From the NCBI GenBank assembly GCA_017558065.1, contig JAFYWK010000043.1, positions 1 through 64,000 on the forward strand: a DNA stretch of 64,000 bases, read 5' to 3'. The translations under genes were made by a program, and so were the position numbers. Position 1 is the stretch's first letter. The number at the start of each line of letters is the position of its first letter. The notes beneath the pieces are model-generated. The model searched no databases, was not told the origin of the DNA, and saw only the letters and a program-made list of their open reading frames with translations. Positions 25,585 to 34,603 of the stretch are shown in pieces. The stretch is from Paludibacteraceae bacterium (lineage in GTDB: Bacteria; Bacteroidota; Bacteroidia; Bacteroidales; Paludibacteraceae).

Positions 25585-26289
25585 TTAAAATTGTATGGCT
25601 AATTTTACTTCGGCTGTTCGTTGATTATGCATGTCATAATATATCTGCGGACTGACATTCAGCGAGAGGTCGTTGGATATATCAAAATCGAATAACTGCG
25701 CATCCACGTATGCATCTACCAGCGAGAGTGCATACACTACTACTGTTACTAAGATTGCCAAATCGCGATTTCTCAGTGAGGCGTTTTGCCACTCTTTCAA
25801 TCGGTTTTGATAGGTGTTGGCACCGCCCATGCTATTGATGGTATAGCCCTCGGGTAGAATGGCGTTATAGGATTTATTGGGGTCGTTGCTCACCGTGCCA
25901 TTTTGAATGTCATAGTAGATGTCTCGGTAAGCGGATTTGTAACCCTCGTACTGTCCGTTGGTCCATGTGATGGCGTAGATACAACCCATGAATCCTCCGT
26001 ACACGATAGGCAGTTTCCAGTAACTGCGGTTGTATATCTGTCCCAATCCAGGCACTACGGCTCCCAGCCATACGGCACGCATAGGGTCGGGTTTCCAGAA
26101 GAGTCGGTTGATTTCTTTTTCCGTCAGAGGGGCGTCATACTCATGTACCACGCTCGTATCTTTCGCTTCCATCTGTTGCAACTCTTTGCTGGTCTTCCAT
26201 TCCGAGAAGTCATGCGATGTGTCGGCCTCCTGTGCGTGCAGCGACAGGGTGCATAATGCGAGTAATATGTATACGACTACCGCTTTCAA
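25585..26289 (-). CDS. DUF5683 domain protein
   Basis: A 234-residue membrane-associated protein with signal peptide (ends LHAQ). The DUF5683 core is around residues 68-125: DPMRAVWLGAVVPGLGQIYN, then YWKLPIVYGGFMGCIYA. A second hydrophobic stretch (ILVTVVVYALSLVDAYVDA) follows. Its biochemical role is unknown. It overlaps parB by 4 nt and precedes mltD, an arrangement I recall as conserved in Bacteroidales, which links it to envelope maintenance. Confidence 0.85.
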   Translation of the reverse strand: MKAVVVYILLALCTLSLHAQEADTSHDFSEWKTSKELQQMEAKDTSVVHEYDAPLTEKEINRLFWKPDPMRAVWLGAVVPGLGQIYNRSYWKLPIVYGGFMGCIYAITWTNGQYEGYKSAYRDIYYDIQNGTVSNDPNKSYNAILPEGYTINSMGGANTYQNRLKEWQNASLRNRDLAILVTVVVYALSLVDAYVDAQLFDFDISNDLSLNVSPQIYYDMHNQRTAEVKLAIQF

Positions 26290-27113
26290 TGTATTCGTTG
26301 GATGATACTATTCAATTCATCTTCATTGCTGAAGGTGATGATGATTTTCTGTCCCGATATTTTGGCTGCTTTGCCCAGTCGGTCGGTGAGGTACTGCTGT
26401 TGGGTAGCATACGTGGTCTTCTCTTTTTTCTCTTTCTTATCGGGTTTGATAGCGCTGACCAATTCCTCTACCTTGCGCACCGATAGTCCATTTTGCAGAA
26501 TACGCTTGTAAATATTGAGTTGTTGTTCGGGAGAGGATGAGCCCAGTATGGCGCGTGCATGTCCCATATCGATTTTTTTCTCTTTGATGCCCAATTGTAT
26601 TTCTGCTGGCAGTTTGAGCAAGCGAAGGTAGTTTGCCACGGTAGCGCGTTTCTTTCCCACGCGTTCAGACATACGCTCTTGGGTGAGGTTGTACTCATCC
26701 ATCAGGCGTTGGTATGCCAATGCTATCTCTATGGCATCTAGGTCTTCGCGCTGGATATTCTCAATCAGCGCCCATTCCATTACCTGTTCATCTTTCGCCG
26801 TACGTATATATGCTGGTATAGACACCAGTCCTGCCATCTTCGCGGCACGGAATCGACGTTCGCCAGCGATAATCATATACTGTTTGTTGGCATCTTTGCG
26901 CAGTGTGATAGGTGAGATCACACCATGTTCTTTAATGGATTGTGCCAATTCGCTCAGTGCTTCTTCATCAAACGTGCGACGAGGTTGATCGGGATTGGGA
27001 TAAATCTTTTCCAATGCAATCTCGCTGATGGTGGAAGACCCTTCAGTGGCTATGTGTGTAGTGTCAATCAGCGCATCTAATCCGCGTCCTAATCCTAATG
27101 ATTTCTTCATCAT
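26286..27113 (-). CDS. parB: Chromosome partitioning protein ParB
   Basis: A 275-residue ParB. N-terminal ParB/Srx domain with YPNPDQPRRTFDEEALSELA and the CTP-binding GERRFRAAKMAG; a central HTH (LTQERMSERVGKKRATVANYLRLLKLP); and a C-terminal dimerisation domain after a Lys/Glu linker (KPDKKEKKEKT). It binds parS and slides on DNA as a CTP-dependent clamp. It overlaps parA and DUF5683 by 4 nt each. No parS-like 16-mer palindrome was noticed nearby. Confidence 0.97.
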   Translation of the reverse strand: MMKKSLGLGRGLDALIDTTHIATEGSSTISEIALEKIYPNPDQPRRTFDEEALSELAQSIKEHGVISPITLRKDANKQYMIIAGERRFRAAKMAGLVSIPAYIRTAKDEQVMEWALIENIQREDLDAIEIALAYQRLMDEYNLTQERMSERVGKKRATVANYLRLLKLPAEIQLGIKEKKIDMGHARAILGSSSPEQQLNIYKRILQNGLSVRKVEELVSAIKPDKKEKKEKTTYATQQQYLTDRLGKAAKISGQKIIITFSNEDELNSIIQRIH

Positions 27114-27874
27114 TTATTTCTCCTTATTAGTTCTTTGGCGAGGTTAATATAATTTTTTGCTCCCCTACTATTCTTGTCATATTCCAGCACGGACATTCCA
27201 TGACTGGGGGCTTCGCTCAGGCGCACATTACGTGCAATGACGGTGTTGAACACCAGATCGCCAAAGTGTCGGCGCACCTCATCATGTACTTGCATGGAGA
27301 GACGCAAACGAGCATCGTACATCGTGAGCAAGAAACCTTCGATACGCAATGCGGGGTTCAGGTTCGATTTGATGATCTTGATTGTGTTGAGCAGTTTGGC
27401 AATACCCTCCAGTGCAAAGAACTCGCATTGCACAGGGATAATCACGCTGTCGCTAGCGGTGAGTGCATTGATGGTAATCAAACCCAGCGATGGAGAGCAG
27501 TCAATCAGGATATAGTCGTATAGAGGGCGTAGCGGTGCCAGCACCTTCTTGAGCAGGTTCTCTCTGTCGTCAATATTCAGCATTTCTATCTCTGCACCTA
27601 CCAGGTCGATATGCGAAGGTATCAAGTCTAAGTTAGGCAATGAGGTATGTGCGATAGCGTTTTCGGGATTGATACCTACCACCAGACACTCGTAGATGGT
27701 GTTTTCCAGTTCGCGTATCTCGATACCTAATCCAGATGAAGTGTTGGCTTGTGGGTCGGCATCGATGAGCAGTACTTTTTTGCCTTCTGCTGCTAATGAA
27801 GCCGCCAGGTTGATAGAGGTGGTGGTCTTGCCTACGCCACCTTTTTGATTAGCCAATGAAATAATTTTTCCCAT
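27110..27874 (-). CDS. parA: Chromosome partitioning ATPase ParA/Soj
   Basis: A 254-residue ParA-type ATPase. Deviant Walker A KGGVGKTT is at residues 11-18, Walker A' is in YDYILIDCSPSLGL, and the C-terminal region has DARLRLSMQVHDEVR and VRLSEAPSHG. It works with ParB to segregate the chromosome. It begins the tight parAB set; the upstream gene (PorT-like) ends 39 nt before it on the same strand. Confidence 0.97.
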   Translation of the reverse strand: MGKIISLANQKGGVGKTTTSINLAASLAAEGKKVLLIDADPQANTSSGLGIEIRELENTIYECLVVGINPENAIAHTSLPNLDLIPSHIDLVGAEIEMLNIDDRENLLKKVLAPLRPLYDYILIDCSPSLGLITINALTASDSVIIPVQCEFFALEGIAKLLNTIKIIKSNLNPALRIEGFLLTMYDARLRLSMQVHDEVRRHFGDLVFNTVIARNVRLSEAPSHGMSVLEYDKNSRGAKNYINLAKELIRRNK

Positions 27875-27913
27875 GTTATGTTGTAGTTTAGTCGTTCGGT
27901 TGTTTAGATGTTA

Positions 27914-28591
27914 TTATTTGATTTTTATCTCCCACATATATGCCAAGTTCACACTCAGGTTCATTGAGTTGGACTGGCTGAAGTAATCCACTTTGCGGTT
28001 GTTGTATATGGTTCCCATGCTGAAGTTGAATCGTGCTTCCAGTTGGAAGATTCCTATGTGGCGTGTGCGGTAGTAGCAGCCCAGTCCGCCTGCCAATCCC
28101 CAATCAAATGGTTTGTCAATAGGCTGATATTGTGGCGAAACGATTGTGCTGGGCACCTCTGTGCTCACATCGCGGAAGCAGTATCCTATCTGTGGTCCCA
28201 GGTTGAGGAATGCGCGAAAGCGCTCCTTCCCGAAATACAGGTGCATGAGCAGCGGAATCTCTATGTAATCCAGTTGTCGGTAATAATCCATGCTGCTGCC
28301 GTCGGCGAGTTGGATGGTCTCGTGCCAGCCGCGTGGCATATAGTTGATTTCTGTTTGTATGGCGCACACTTTATGTCCAGCGTAGCGGAATACGAGGCCT
28401 CCGTTGACCTTGAGTGGCGATTGCATGATGTCGATTTTCGCTATATTGGGCACGAACATCATGGTCGAGGCCATCACGCCCGCGTGTGCGCCGACGTATA
28501 TCTCAGGTCGCCGCAAACGAGGTTGTGCGATGCCCGTGATGGTCACCGTGCACAGCAACAGGGTCAATAGGATATAGCGTGACTTCATCAT
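27914..28591 (-). CDS. PorT-like outer membrane beta-barrel protein
   Basis: A 225-residue protein with signal peptide (ends TGIAQ). An eight-stranded type barrel pattern follows, with EIYVGAHAGVMASTM, GLVFRYAGHKVCAIQTEINYM and LDYIEIPLLMHLYFG...NLGPQIGY. The LDYIEIPLL segment is typical of the PorT/outer membrane beta-barrel family. PorT belongs to type IX secretion, but many relatives have other roles, so I call it PorT-like. It overlaps the upstream periplasmic-binding-type gene by 4 nt. Confidence 0.8.
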   Translation of the reverse strand: MMKSRYILLTLLLCTVTITGIAQPRLRRPEIYVGAHAGVMASTMMFVPNIAKIDIMQSPLKVNGGLVFRYAGHKVCAIQTEINYMPRGWHETIQLADGSSMDYYRQLDYIEIPLLMHLYFGKERFRAFLNLGPQIGYCFRDVSTEVPSTIVSPQYQPIDKPFDWGLAGGLGCYYRTRHIGIFQLEARFNFSMGTIYNNRKVDYFSQSNSMNLSVNLAYMWEIKIK

Positions 28592-29829
28592 TGGTGTATG
28601 ATATGTACGATATGATTCTCATATCCGCCTTTTGGGTCGGTGGGTTGATAGTGTATGTTGGCTTGCGTGCCCGTCCACACATCTTGAAGCATGACGGTGT
28701 TGTCTTGGCTGCTTTTTTGCAGTATCAGCATATCCAGTAATTGGTTCGTTAGGTCATAGCCCAAGAGGTCATAGCGCGGTTGGTAGGAACTCAGTTCGTG
28801 GTCAAAGTATTGCTCAAAAAGCCATTCATATTCTTCGGACACGGCGGGTTGTGGTGTGAATACTGAGGTGTAGAGTTGTGGCAGGATAATCTTCTCGCTC
28901 TGCCATGAGTAGTGCGAGAAGAGGGTGATGCGGTAGTTGCCGCATGCCTTCAGCAGGTGGGGCATCACGGTTTGCAGATTGGCGTAGCGTTCGGTATTGA
29001 AGACCACGATGTTCTCTTTCTCGGGTAGAAAAGCTCCCTCTATCGAGTCGGTGAGTATGGCTTTGAGCGACACGCTGGAGGTGGGCACTTGATGCTCTTT
29101 GAGGGCTTGATGCAGTGCTTTGATGCCCGAGGGGATTACTTCCCCTGCTTTGGCTTCGACGAGCACGCAGTTCACGCTGTCAGCTCTCTGTGCCAGATAG
29201 CGTGCCAGAGTGTCTGCTTCTATTTGTTCTGAAGGGTTGAATTTCAGCACAAAGAGATGGCTCTCGATATTTTTCACGCGTGACAGGAAGGGTATCATCA
29301 CCCATACGCTATCCTCCTGCAACGAGTCGAGCACCACCTCTACTTGTTGCGCGTAGGCGGGTCCTACCACAGCATGTGCCTGGCGAATCTCTGGATGTTG
29401 TTGCAGCACTTCGCTGGTGCGCAATGCGGTCTTGCCTATGTCGTAGGTGAAAATCTCCATGGCTTGTCCGCTCTGCTGTTTCTCGTAGATAGCGATCAGT
29501 GCGCCTGCGTAGAAGTCGTAGAAGCGGTCCATATGCTTATCGCGTTTGACGGCATCGGCATGCAGCGGCAATAGGAATGCCACCCGAATAGCCGTGCTAT
29601 CCGCCATGTGCACTGAGTCTGCCTGCACTGCTGCCACGGTGTCAAGGGTGGCGCTGTCGGTCAGCAGTTCTTTAGCGCGCAGGTCATTATCAAAGAGCAC
29701 CAAGCGATTTCTGCGATGTGGCTTTGTGCGTTCTTTGGCGTTTGATGCCTCGTTCTGTGCTTGCGCAGGGAGTAAGCACCCCAGCATCAGACAGGCAAGC
29801 AGACAATATCTCAACATATTATATCTCAT
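28588..29829 (-). CDS. Exported periplasmic-binding-fold protein (type 1, LpoA/amino-acid-receptor-like)
   Basis: A 413-residue exported protein (signal peptide ends PAQAQ). Residues about 80-400 have the type 1 periplasmic-binding fold: VAFLLPLHADAVKRDKHMDRFYDFYAGALIA, then HAVVGPAYAQQVEVV and VVFNTERYANLQTVMPHL. In Bacteroidota similar proteins often carry an N-terminal LysM; here that part is replaced by a charged linker (KERTKPHRRNR). A ligand is not evident, and a peptidoglycan-synthesis cofactor role is possible. It overlaps gldG and the PorT-like gene by 4 nt each. Confidence 0.7.
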   Translation of the reverse strand: MRYNMLRYCLLACLMLGCLLPAQAQNEASNAKERTKPHRRNRLVLFDNDLRAKELLTDSATLDTVAAVQADSVHMADSTAIRVAFLLPLHADAVKRDKHMDRFYDFYAGALIAIYEKQQSGQAMEIFTYDIGKTALRTSEVLQQHPEIRQAHAVVGPAYAQQVEVVLDSLQEDSVWVMIPFLSRVKNIESHLFVLKFNPSEQIEADTLARYLAQRADSVNCVLVEAKAGEVIPSGIKALHQALKEHQVPTSSVSLKAILTDSIEGAFLPEKENIVVFNTERYANLQTVMPHLLKACGNYRITLFSHYSWQSEKIILPQLYTSVFTPQPAVSEEYEWLFEQYFDHELSSYQPRYDLLGYDLTNQLLDMLILQKSSQDNTVMLQDVWTGTQANIHYQPTDPKGGYENHIVHIIHQ

Positions 29830-31454
29830 CGTTGGTTAGTGTATCGTTTTTTTCGAATCAGTATCACTGTTGTTCCTACTATGGCCAGTATGCACAGTGG
29901 CACAATGATGCTTATCACTTGTGCGCCTATTCGTGCATCTCGTGCGCGTTGGTCATTCAGCAGACGCAGGGTCAGTTGTTTTTGTCTGAGCGACATCCAC
30001 CCCATGTCGTCGGTGAGGTATAGCACGGCGTTCACCATGAAGTCGCGGTTGCCGAACTGCGTTTGTGTGTATCGGTCGTATCCGAGAGGCAGGGGTTGTC
30101 CTTGTTGCCATTCGTTGCGGATACTGCTACCTGCTGCCACCAGCACTTGTTTGGTTTTCTCGCTCTGTTTACGCAGTGGGGCGTGCAGTATCACCTCTTC
30201 GGGGGGTAGCAGATGGGCGTATAGCGAGGGGAAAACGCCCTCTATGCTGGCTGCTACGGGTATGAAAGCGTACTGGAAGTCTTCTTCCTCTCCGCTCATC
30301 ATGCTCAGGTCCACTTCAGCGGGGGTGGTGGTCATCTTGCTGGCGGACGATGTGGCGAGCAGTATGGTCTTGTGCAAGCCATCGTCTCCACCTACGAGGT
30401 CGATGCATGATGCCATGGTGGCGCTGACTTGCATCAGGTTACGCGTGATGGGTGATGCTTGCGAGGTGAGTAGCAGTGGTGCATATGTCCAAGGCATGGG
30501 TTGCCAGTTGGGCTGCTGCGGGTCGCTGCTCACGTCCACGGGCATGGGCAGACACTGCATGTCTTGCACCAATGCGGGGTTCACGCGCACGCCGTAGCGA
30601 AAGAGCATATCGCTCAGATTCAAGTCCAGCGGTATCACGGGTGTGGTGCCACTCTGCGAGAGGGTCTCGTCGGAAAAACGCACACCATTGAGCACCCACA
30701 ATATGCTGCCGCCTTGCATGAGGTATTGGTCCAAAATGTACTTGTCTGTTTCTGAGAAGGGGCGTTGTGGGTCGGCAATGATGACGGCTTTGTATGCGTC
30801 CAATACGCCTGTCTCGTTGCCCAGGGTGCCGCGGTCTATCTGGTAGTAGCGCGACAGGGCTTGACTCAGGTCATACACTTCTCGCTCCGACAACTCGCCA
30901 TGTCCTTCCAAGAAGGCAATCTTCTCCACTTTCTCGCGTGTGAGCGAATGGATGGCCTCCACGAAAGCAAACTCCAGGTTCTCGATGCTATGGTTGAGGT
31001 TCTCTTCCCCGCTCAGTCCGCGGTTGTTGCGTAGTAGTTCCACGACGGCGGTCTTACCTTTGTAGGTCACCAGCGCAAACGGATATACGGTGGTTTGGGC
31101 CGTCTGTCCCTTGTGTGTGCGTTCATGAATGACCGTAGGCGGCAGCCCTTGCGGTATATCCTCCGCCGACACCCGATACCCGATACCCGATTTCCGATTC
31201 CCGATTTCCGCCTCCAACTCCTCAATGAGTTCCACGGTGGCGCGTTGTAGGCGCTGAAAACCAGCGTTCAGTTCGCCGTCCAGCAGAATCGTTATTTGCA
31301 GTGGGGCATCCAGTTGCTGCAGTAGTGCTTGGGTGGTGGGGGCGATGCTATAGCGATGGTCGTTGGTCATGTCCCAACGCACCACAAAGCGGTGCACCAG
31401 TAGGTTGATTGCTACCAGTGCGACCACGATTGCTATGTTTTGCCAGATTTTCAT
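29826..31454 (-). CDS. gldG: GldG-type ABC transporter-associated protein
   Basis: A 542-residue membrane protein with an N-terminal helix (residues 5-22), a large periplasmic part and a C-terminal helix (about 512-532) before a basic tail. The pattern RWDMTNDHRYSIAPTTQALL and IAFLEGHGEL is typical of GldG, the auxiliary part of the GldAFG exporter linked to gliding and type IX secretion. No gldF or gldA lies beside it. Residues about 83-96 (IGNRKSGIGYRV) are encoded by six CCGATAC-type heptamers (31166-31207, 42 nt), an in-frame insertion. Confidence 0.88.
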   Translation of the reverse strand: MKIWQNIAIVVALVAINLLVHRFVVRWDMTNDHRYSIAPTTQALLQQLDAPLQITILLDGELNAGFQRLQRATVELIEELEAEIGNRKSGIGYRVSAEDIPQGLPPTVIHERTHKGQTAQTTVYPFALVTYKGKTAVVELLRNNRGLSGEENLNHSIENLEFAFVEAIHSLTREKVEKIAFLEGHGELSEREVYDLSQALSRYYQIDRGTLGNETGVLDAYKAVIIADPQRPFSETDKYILDQYLMQGGSILWVLNGVRFSDETLSQSGTTPVIPLDLNLSDMLFRYGVRVNPALVQDMQCLPMPVDVSSDPQQPNWQPMPWTYAPLLLTSQASPITRNLMQVSATMASCIDLVGGDDGLHKTILLATSSASKMTTTPAEVDLSMMSGEEEDFQYAFIPVAASIEGVFPSLYAHLLPPEEVILHAPLRKQSEKTKQVLVAAGSSIRNEWQQGQPLPLGYDRYTQTQFGNRDFMVNAVLYLTDDMGWMSLRQKQLTLRLLNDQRARDARIGAQVISIIVPLCILAIVGTTVILIRKKRYTNQR

Positions 31455-31501
31455 TATTTTTTGGGGCTCCCAACTGCTGGATGCCTAATGGGGGCTTTGG
31501 A

Positions 31502-33265
31502 TTATAACACGTCCTCGTTTACTACCACAGGATACTTCTCGCGTAGGGTGGCTACCCACAGTTTCTCCAAGTAGTCTTGATAGTCGGTGGTCACTTGACC
31601 ACGCACGTCGGTGTACTCTTGTGGTGCTTTGATCACTTTGCCCACTGGTACTACGATTGGGAACTCCTCTGTTGGGGTGTAATCTGCCTCTTTGTTCTTA
31701 AAGCCATATTTATCCACGGCAGCGTTTTTGCCTTTGGTCCACAGACCTTTCTCGATGCGCACATAGGTCACGCTGTCCACGTTGATGCGTTGGTCGATAT
31801 AGCTCATCACGGAGTCTGGGTTAGCGGTCTTCACGATTTGTTTCGCTGCTTTAGCAGACACTTCGTCCTTGGCGTATATCATATAGCCCTTGAAGCGTGG
31901 TTCGTCCCATGTGTAGTTCTTCTTGTTAGCTTTGAAGAATGCAGCCAATCCTTCGGTATCTTTGTTGGCTTTGTCCCACACTTCGCGCAGCGATACGTCA
32001 AAGAGCAGGATACCGTCGTGGTACTCGCGCACAAGGTTGCGCAAGTCGGCATATTTCTCCTCCAAATGTGCGTCGGCGTATGCGCGCACTTCGTCGTCGG
32101 TCATTTCGGCAGGCAGGTTGTATTCAGCGCGTGTCTTCTTGATGAAGCTTTTCTCGGCTTCTTGATAGCGTGCATCGCGTTTCACTTGTGCCAGCAGTTG
32201 TTGGCGCATGCTGTCCAATGGTTGGATACCGCGTTTGTCGTAGAGCTTAACGAAGTGCCAGCCGAAGCGTGTAGGGAAGGGTTCGCTGATCTCGCCTGGG
32301 GTCATATCGAAGGTGATGTTCTCGAATGGTTGTACCATCATGCCTCTGCCAAACCAGCCTAGGTCGCCGCCGCGTGTAGCCGAACCTTTGTCGTCGGAGT
32401 TAGCGGTTGCCACTTCGGCGAAGTCGGCACCTGCCAATACCACTTGGTATAGACTATCCACTTGTTTCTTTGCGTCCAAGGCAGTAGTACCTTCGCCGCC
32501 GCGAGGCATCATCTTCATGATATGTGCTGCATGCACTTCCTCGAATGGGCGCTCTTCTTCTACCAAGGCGATGTGCAAGCCGTATGGGCTGCGGAACACC
32601 TTGGTCACTTCGCCTACAGGGGTAGTATATACGGCATCCTCGAATGGATATACGAAGCGGAATACTTCAATCCAACCCAACTCGCCGCCGTTCTCTTTGC
32701 CAGCTTGGTCTTCGGTCATCTCGCGTGCTACGTCGGCGAACGCTTCTGGCTCGCGCACGGTCACCCATTTGCGACCTTTCTTCACTTTCTTCTCCACGCC
32801 AGTGGTCACGCGCTCGCGAGCCAGTTGTATTTTGGCTTCAGCAGCGGCGAGGGTAGCGGAATCAGCGTCCATTGGACATTGAATAGCGATGTGAGCAGCG
32901 CGGCGAATGTTTGCTTTGCGGTTGTAGCTCAGGGTTACCAAGCTATCGATGGCCTCGTTGTCTTGCATGTATTTAGGGGTGGCTTGTGCGCGATAGCCCT
33001 CCAGCTCTTTGGCGAAGGCCTCGGTGGTGTCCACGCCTTGTGCGATGGCTTCGGTCACTTTCAGTTTGAAGTTGATGAAGAGATCCAGGTATTCTTCCAT
33101 GGATTTCTTTTCCAAACTGCTTTCTTGGTTGTTTTTCTCGTAGATATACAAGAACTCTGACAGCATCACGGGTTCGCCGTTGATGGTCAATAACACTTTG
33201 TCTTCTTGCGCGAAACTCATCAGTGAGCCCGCCAATAATACGATGGATAAAAGTACTTTTTTCAT
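31502..33265 (-). CDS. Periplasmic peptidyl-prolyl isomerase (PpiC/SurA type)
   Basis: A 587-residue exported chaperone with signal peptide (ends MSFAQ). A SurA-like N-terminal region with LYIYEKNNQES and YLDLFINFKLKVTEA is followed by two parvulin domains, about residues 120-235 (ENGGELGWIEVFRF) and 240-345 (ATRGGDLGWFGRGMM, FGWHFVKLYDKRG). The C-terminal region is probably a further helical chaperone part. It likely assists outer membrane protein folding. Its leader of about 105 nt contains one REP-like element. Confidence 0.93.
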   Translation of the reverse strand: MKKVLLSIVLLAGSLMSFAQEDKVLLTINGEPVMLSEFLYIYEKNNQESSLEKKSMEEYLDLFINFKLKVTEAIAQGVDTTEAFAKELEGYRAQATPKYMQDNEAIDSLVTLSYNRKANIRRAAHIAIQCPMDADSATLAAAEAKIQLARERVTTGVEKKVKKGRKWVTVREPEAFADVAREMTEDQAGKENGGELGWIEVFRFVYPFEDAVYTTPVGEVTKVFRSPYGLHIALVEEERPFEEVHAAHIMKMMPRGGEGTTALDAKKQVDSLYQVVLAGADFAEVATANSDDKGSATRGGDLGWFGRGMMVQPFENITFDMTPGEISEPFPTRFGWHFVKLYDKRGIQPLDSMRQQLLAQVKRDARYQEAEKSFIKKTRAEYNLPAEMTDDEVRAYADAHLEEKYADLRNLVREYHDGILLFDVSLREVWDKANKDTEGLAAFFKANKKNYTWDEPRFKGYMIYAKDEVSAKAAKQIVKTANPDSVMSYIDQRINVDSVTYVRIEKGLWTKGKNAAVDKYGFKNKEADYTPTEEFPIVVPVGKVIKAPQEYTDVRGQVTTDYQDYLEKLWVATLREKYPVVVNEDVL

Positions 33266-33312
33266 TGTTTTGTTATGGTTATTTTTGTTATATACTTCTT
33301 TTCCTTGCTTGG

Positions 33313-33351
33313 GTTTGGATAGTTTAGATCTCTCGCGCTGGCGCGTAGGAG
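33313..33351 (+). repeat. Single REP-like element (family B) in the ppiC leader
   Basis: Body TTTGGATAGTTTAGATCTCT, hairpin CGCGC-TG-GCGCG and TAGGAG. It lies between the minus-strand promoter at 33375 and the gene start at 33265, so it is in the mRNA leader. Confidence 0.7.
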
Positions 33352-33374
33352 TTTATTTTATGCGAAATAGCGTG

Positions 33375-33406
33375 CAAAGATACAAAAAAATTTTGATATA
33401 TGCAAA
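33375..33406 (-). promoter_or_regulatory. Bacteroidota-type promoter of the PpiC-type gene
   Basis: Minus strand TTTG, 20 nt, TATCTTTG. Its -33 part overlaps the divergent plus-strand promoter. Confidence 0.78.
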
Positions 33407-33422
33407 AAAAGTAGTACTTTTG
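33392..33422 (+). promoter_or_regulatory. Bacteroidota-type promoter of nrnA
   Basis: TTTG, 19 nt, TACTTTTG, 24 nt before the ATG. Shares 15 bp with the divergent promoter, so polymerase binding should be mutually exclusive. Confidence 0.78.
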
Positions 33423-33446
33423 TAGCGGATTTTTATTTGAAAGGCA

Positions 33447-34523
33447 ATGGCAACACTTACTCCTATTTTTTCTGCTGCGGAACTTCGTACCGCCCAAGAG
33501 TTTATCAATCAGTCGAATAACGTAGTTATTCTCACGCATATGTCGCCCGATGGCGATGCGATGGGTTCGTCCTTGGCGATGCGCCATTTCTTGGAGGCGC
33601 AGGGCAAACATGTGTCGGTGATTGTGCCGAATGCTTTTCCTGATTTCTTGGCGTGGTTACCCAAGGCCGATGAGGATATTATCTACGAGTCGCGTCGTGC
33701 GGAGGCGGACGCGCTTCTGGAGCAGGCGGATTTGGTTATTTGCACCGATTTCAACGAGCCCAAGCGCATTGGTTCGTTGGGCGATAAGCTCCTCTCGCTC
33801 ACTTGCCGCAAGATGATGATTGACCACCATCTCCACCCATCCGATTTCCCCGATTTGACATTGTCTTATCCTGCTTCGCCCTCCACCTGCGAACTCGTCT
33901 ATCGCCTCATTACCCGCCTCTCTCCGATAACCGATACCCGATCTTCGATAACCGAAGAAATCGCCACCTGCATCTACACGGGTATGATGACCGATACAGG
34001 CAATTTCTCGTTCAATTCCAATTATCCAGAGATGTACCAGATTGTGGGTGAATTGGTGTCGTTGGGCGTGAATAAGGATGAGATTTACAACCGCGTATTC
34101 AATGCTTATTCGGCGGACCGTATGCGTCTGATGGGCTATTGTTTGTATCAGAAGATGCGCATTTTCCCTGAGCATCATACGGCACTTATTTATCTGAGCC
34201 GCAAGGAGTTGTATCGCTTCAATTTCCAATCGGGTGATGCGGAGGGTATTGTGAACTTGCCGTTGCAGATCAAGGATATTCACTATTCCTGTTTCATGCG
34301 TGAGGACAAGGTCAATCCTACCGAAGTGGCACTGGCTGGTGGCAGCAAGACGAAGATTAAGATCTCGCTTCGCAGCCAGGGCAATCGTCCTGTGAATGTG
34401 TTTGCTAAGGATATTTTCGGTGGTGGCGGTCACGCCAACGCCTCTGGCGGTGAGTACTACGGTCCCCTCCCCGAGGCGGTACAACGCTTCTTGGACAACT
34501 ATCAAGACTACTTTGTCTTGTAA
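33447..34523 (+). CDS. nrnA: DHH/DHHA1 phosphoesterase, NrnA-type oligoribonuclease/pAp phosphatase
   Basis: A 358-residue DHH-family enzyme. Motifs: HMSPDGDAMGSS (residues 31-42), CTDFNEP, MIDHHLHP (DHH) and DTGNFSFNS. The DHHA1 domain ends with the substrate-binding FGGGGHANASGG. NrnA-type enzymes degrade oligoribonucleotides and dephosphorylate pAp. Near residues 158-170 a segment PITDTRSSITEE is encoded by CCGATAA/CCGATAC heptamers (33924-33958), an in-frame repeat. Another heptamer array follows the stop. Confidence 0.93.
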   Translation: MATLTPIFSAAELRTAQEFINQSNNVVILTHMSPDGDAMGSSLAMRHFLEAQGKHVSVIVPNAFPDFLAWLPKADEDIIYESRRAEADALLEQADLVICTDFNEPKRIGSLGDKLLSLTCRKMMIDHHLHPSDFPDLTLSYPASPSTCELVYRLITRLSPITDTRSSITEEIATCIYTGMMTDTGNFSFNSNYPEMYQIVGELVSLGVNKDEIYNRVFNAYSADRMRLMGYCLYQKMRIFPEHHTALIYLSRKELYRFNFQSGDAEGIVNLPLQIKDIHYSCFMREDKVNPTEVALAGGSKTKIKISLRSQGNRPVNVFAKDIFGGGGHANASGGEYYGPLPEAVQRFLDNYQDYFVL

Positions 34524-34603
34524 CCCATTATCCATTACCCATTACCCATTATCCAATAGCCCGCAGGGCGTCCAATACCCCTTAGGCGGAACGCCGTCCA
34601 ATA
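34524..34603 (+). repeat. Heptamer repeat (family A) with two hairpin units
   Basis: ATTATCC and ATTACCC heptamers, then AATAGCCC-GCA-GGGCGTCC, AATACCC and CTTAGGCG-GAA-CGCCGTCC. The two hairpin arms differ but each pairs with itself. It overlaps the last codons of the convergent exosortase gene. Confidence 0.78.

Noticed and set aside
28588..31454. Idea that gldG belongs to a complete GldAFG exporter here
   Set aside because: No gldF or gldA frame is adjacent; the upstream gene is a PpiC-type isomerase.
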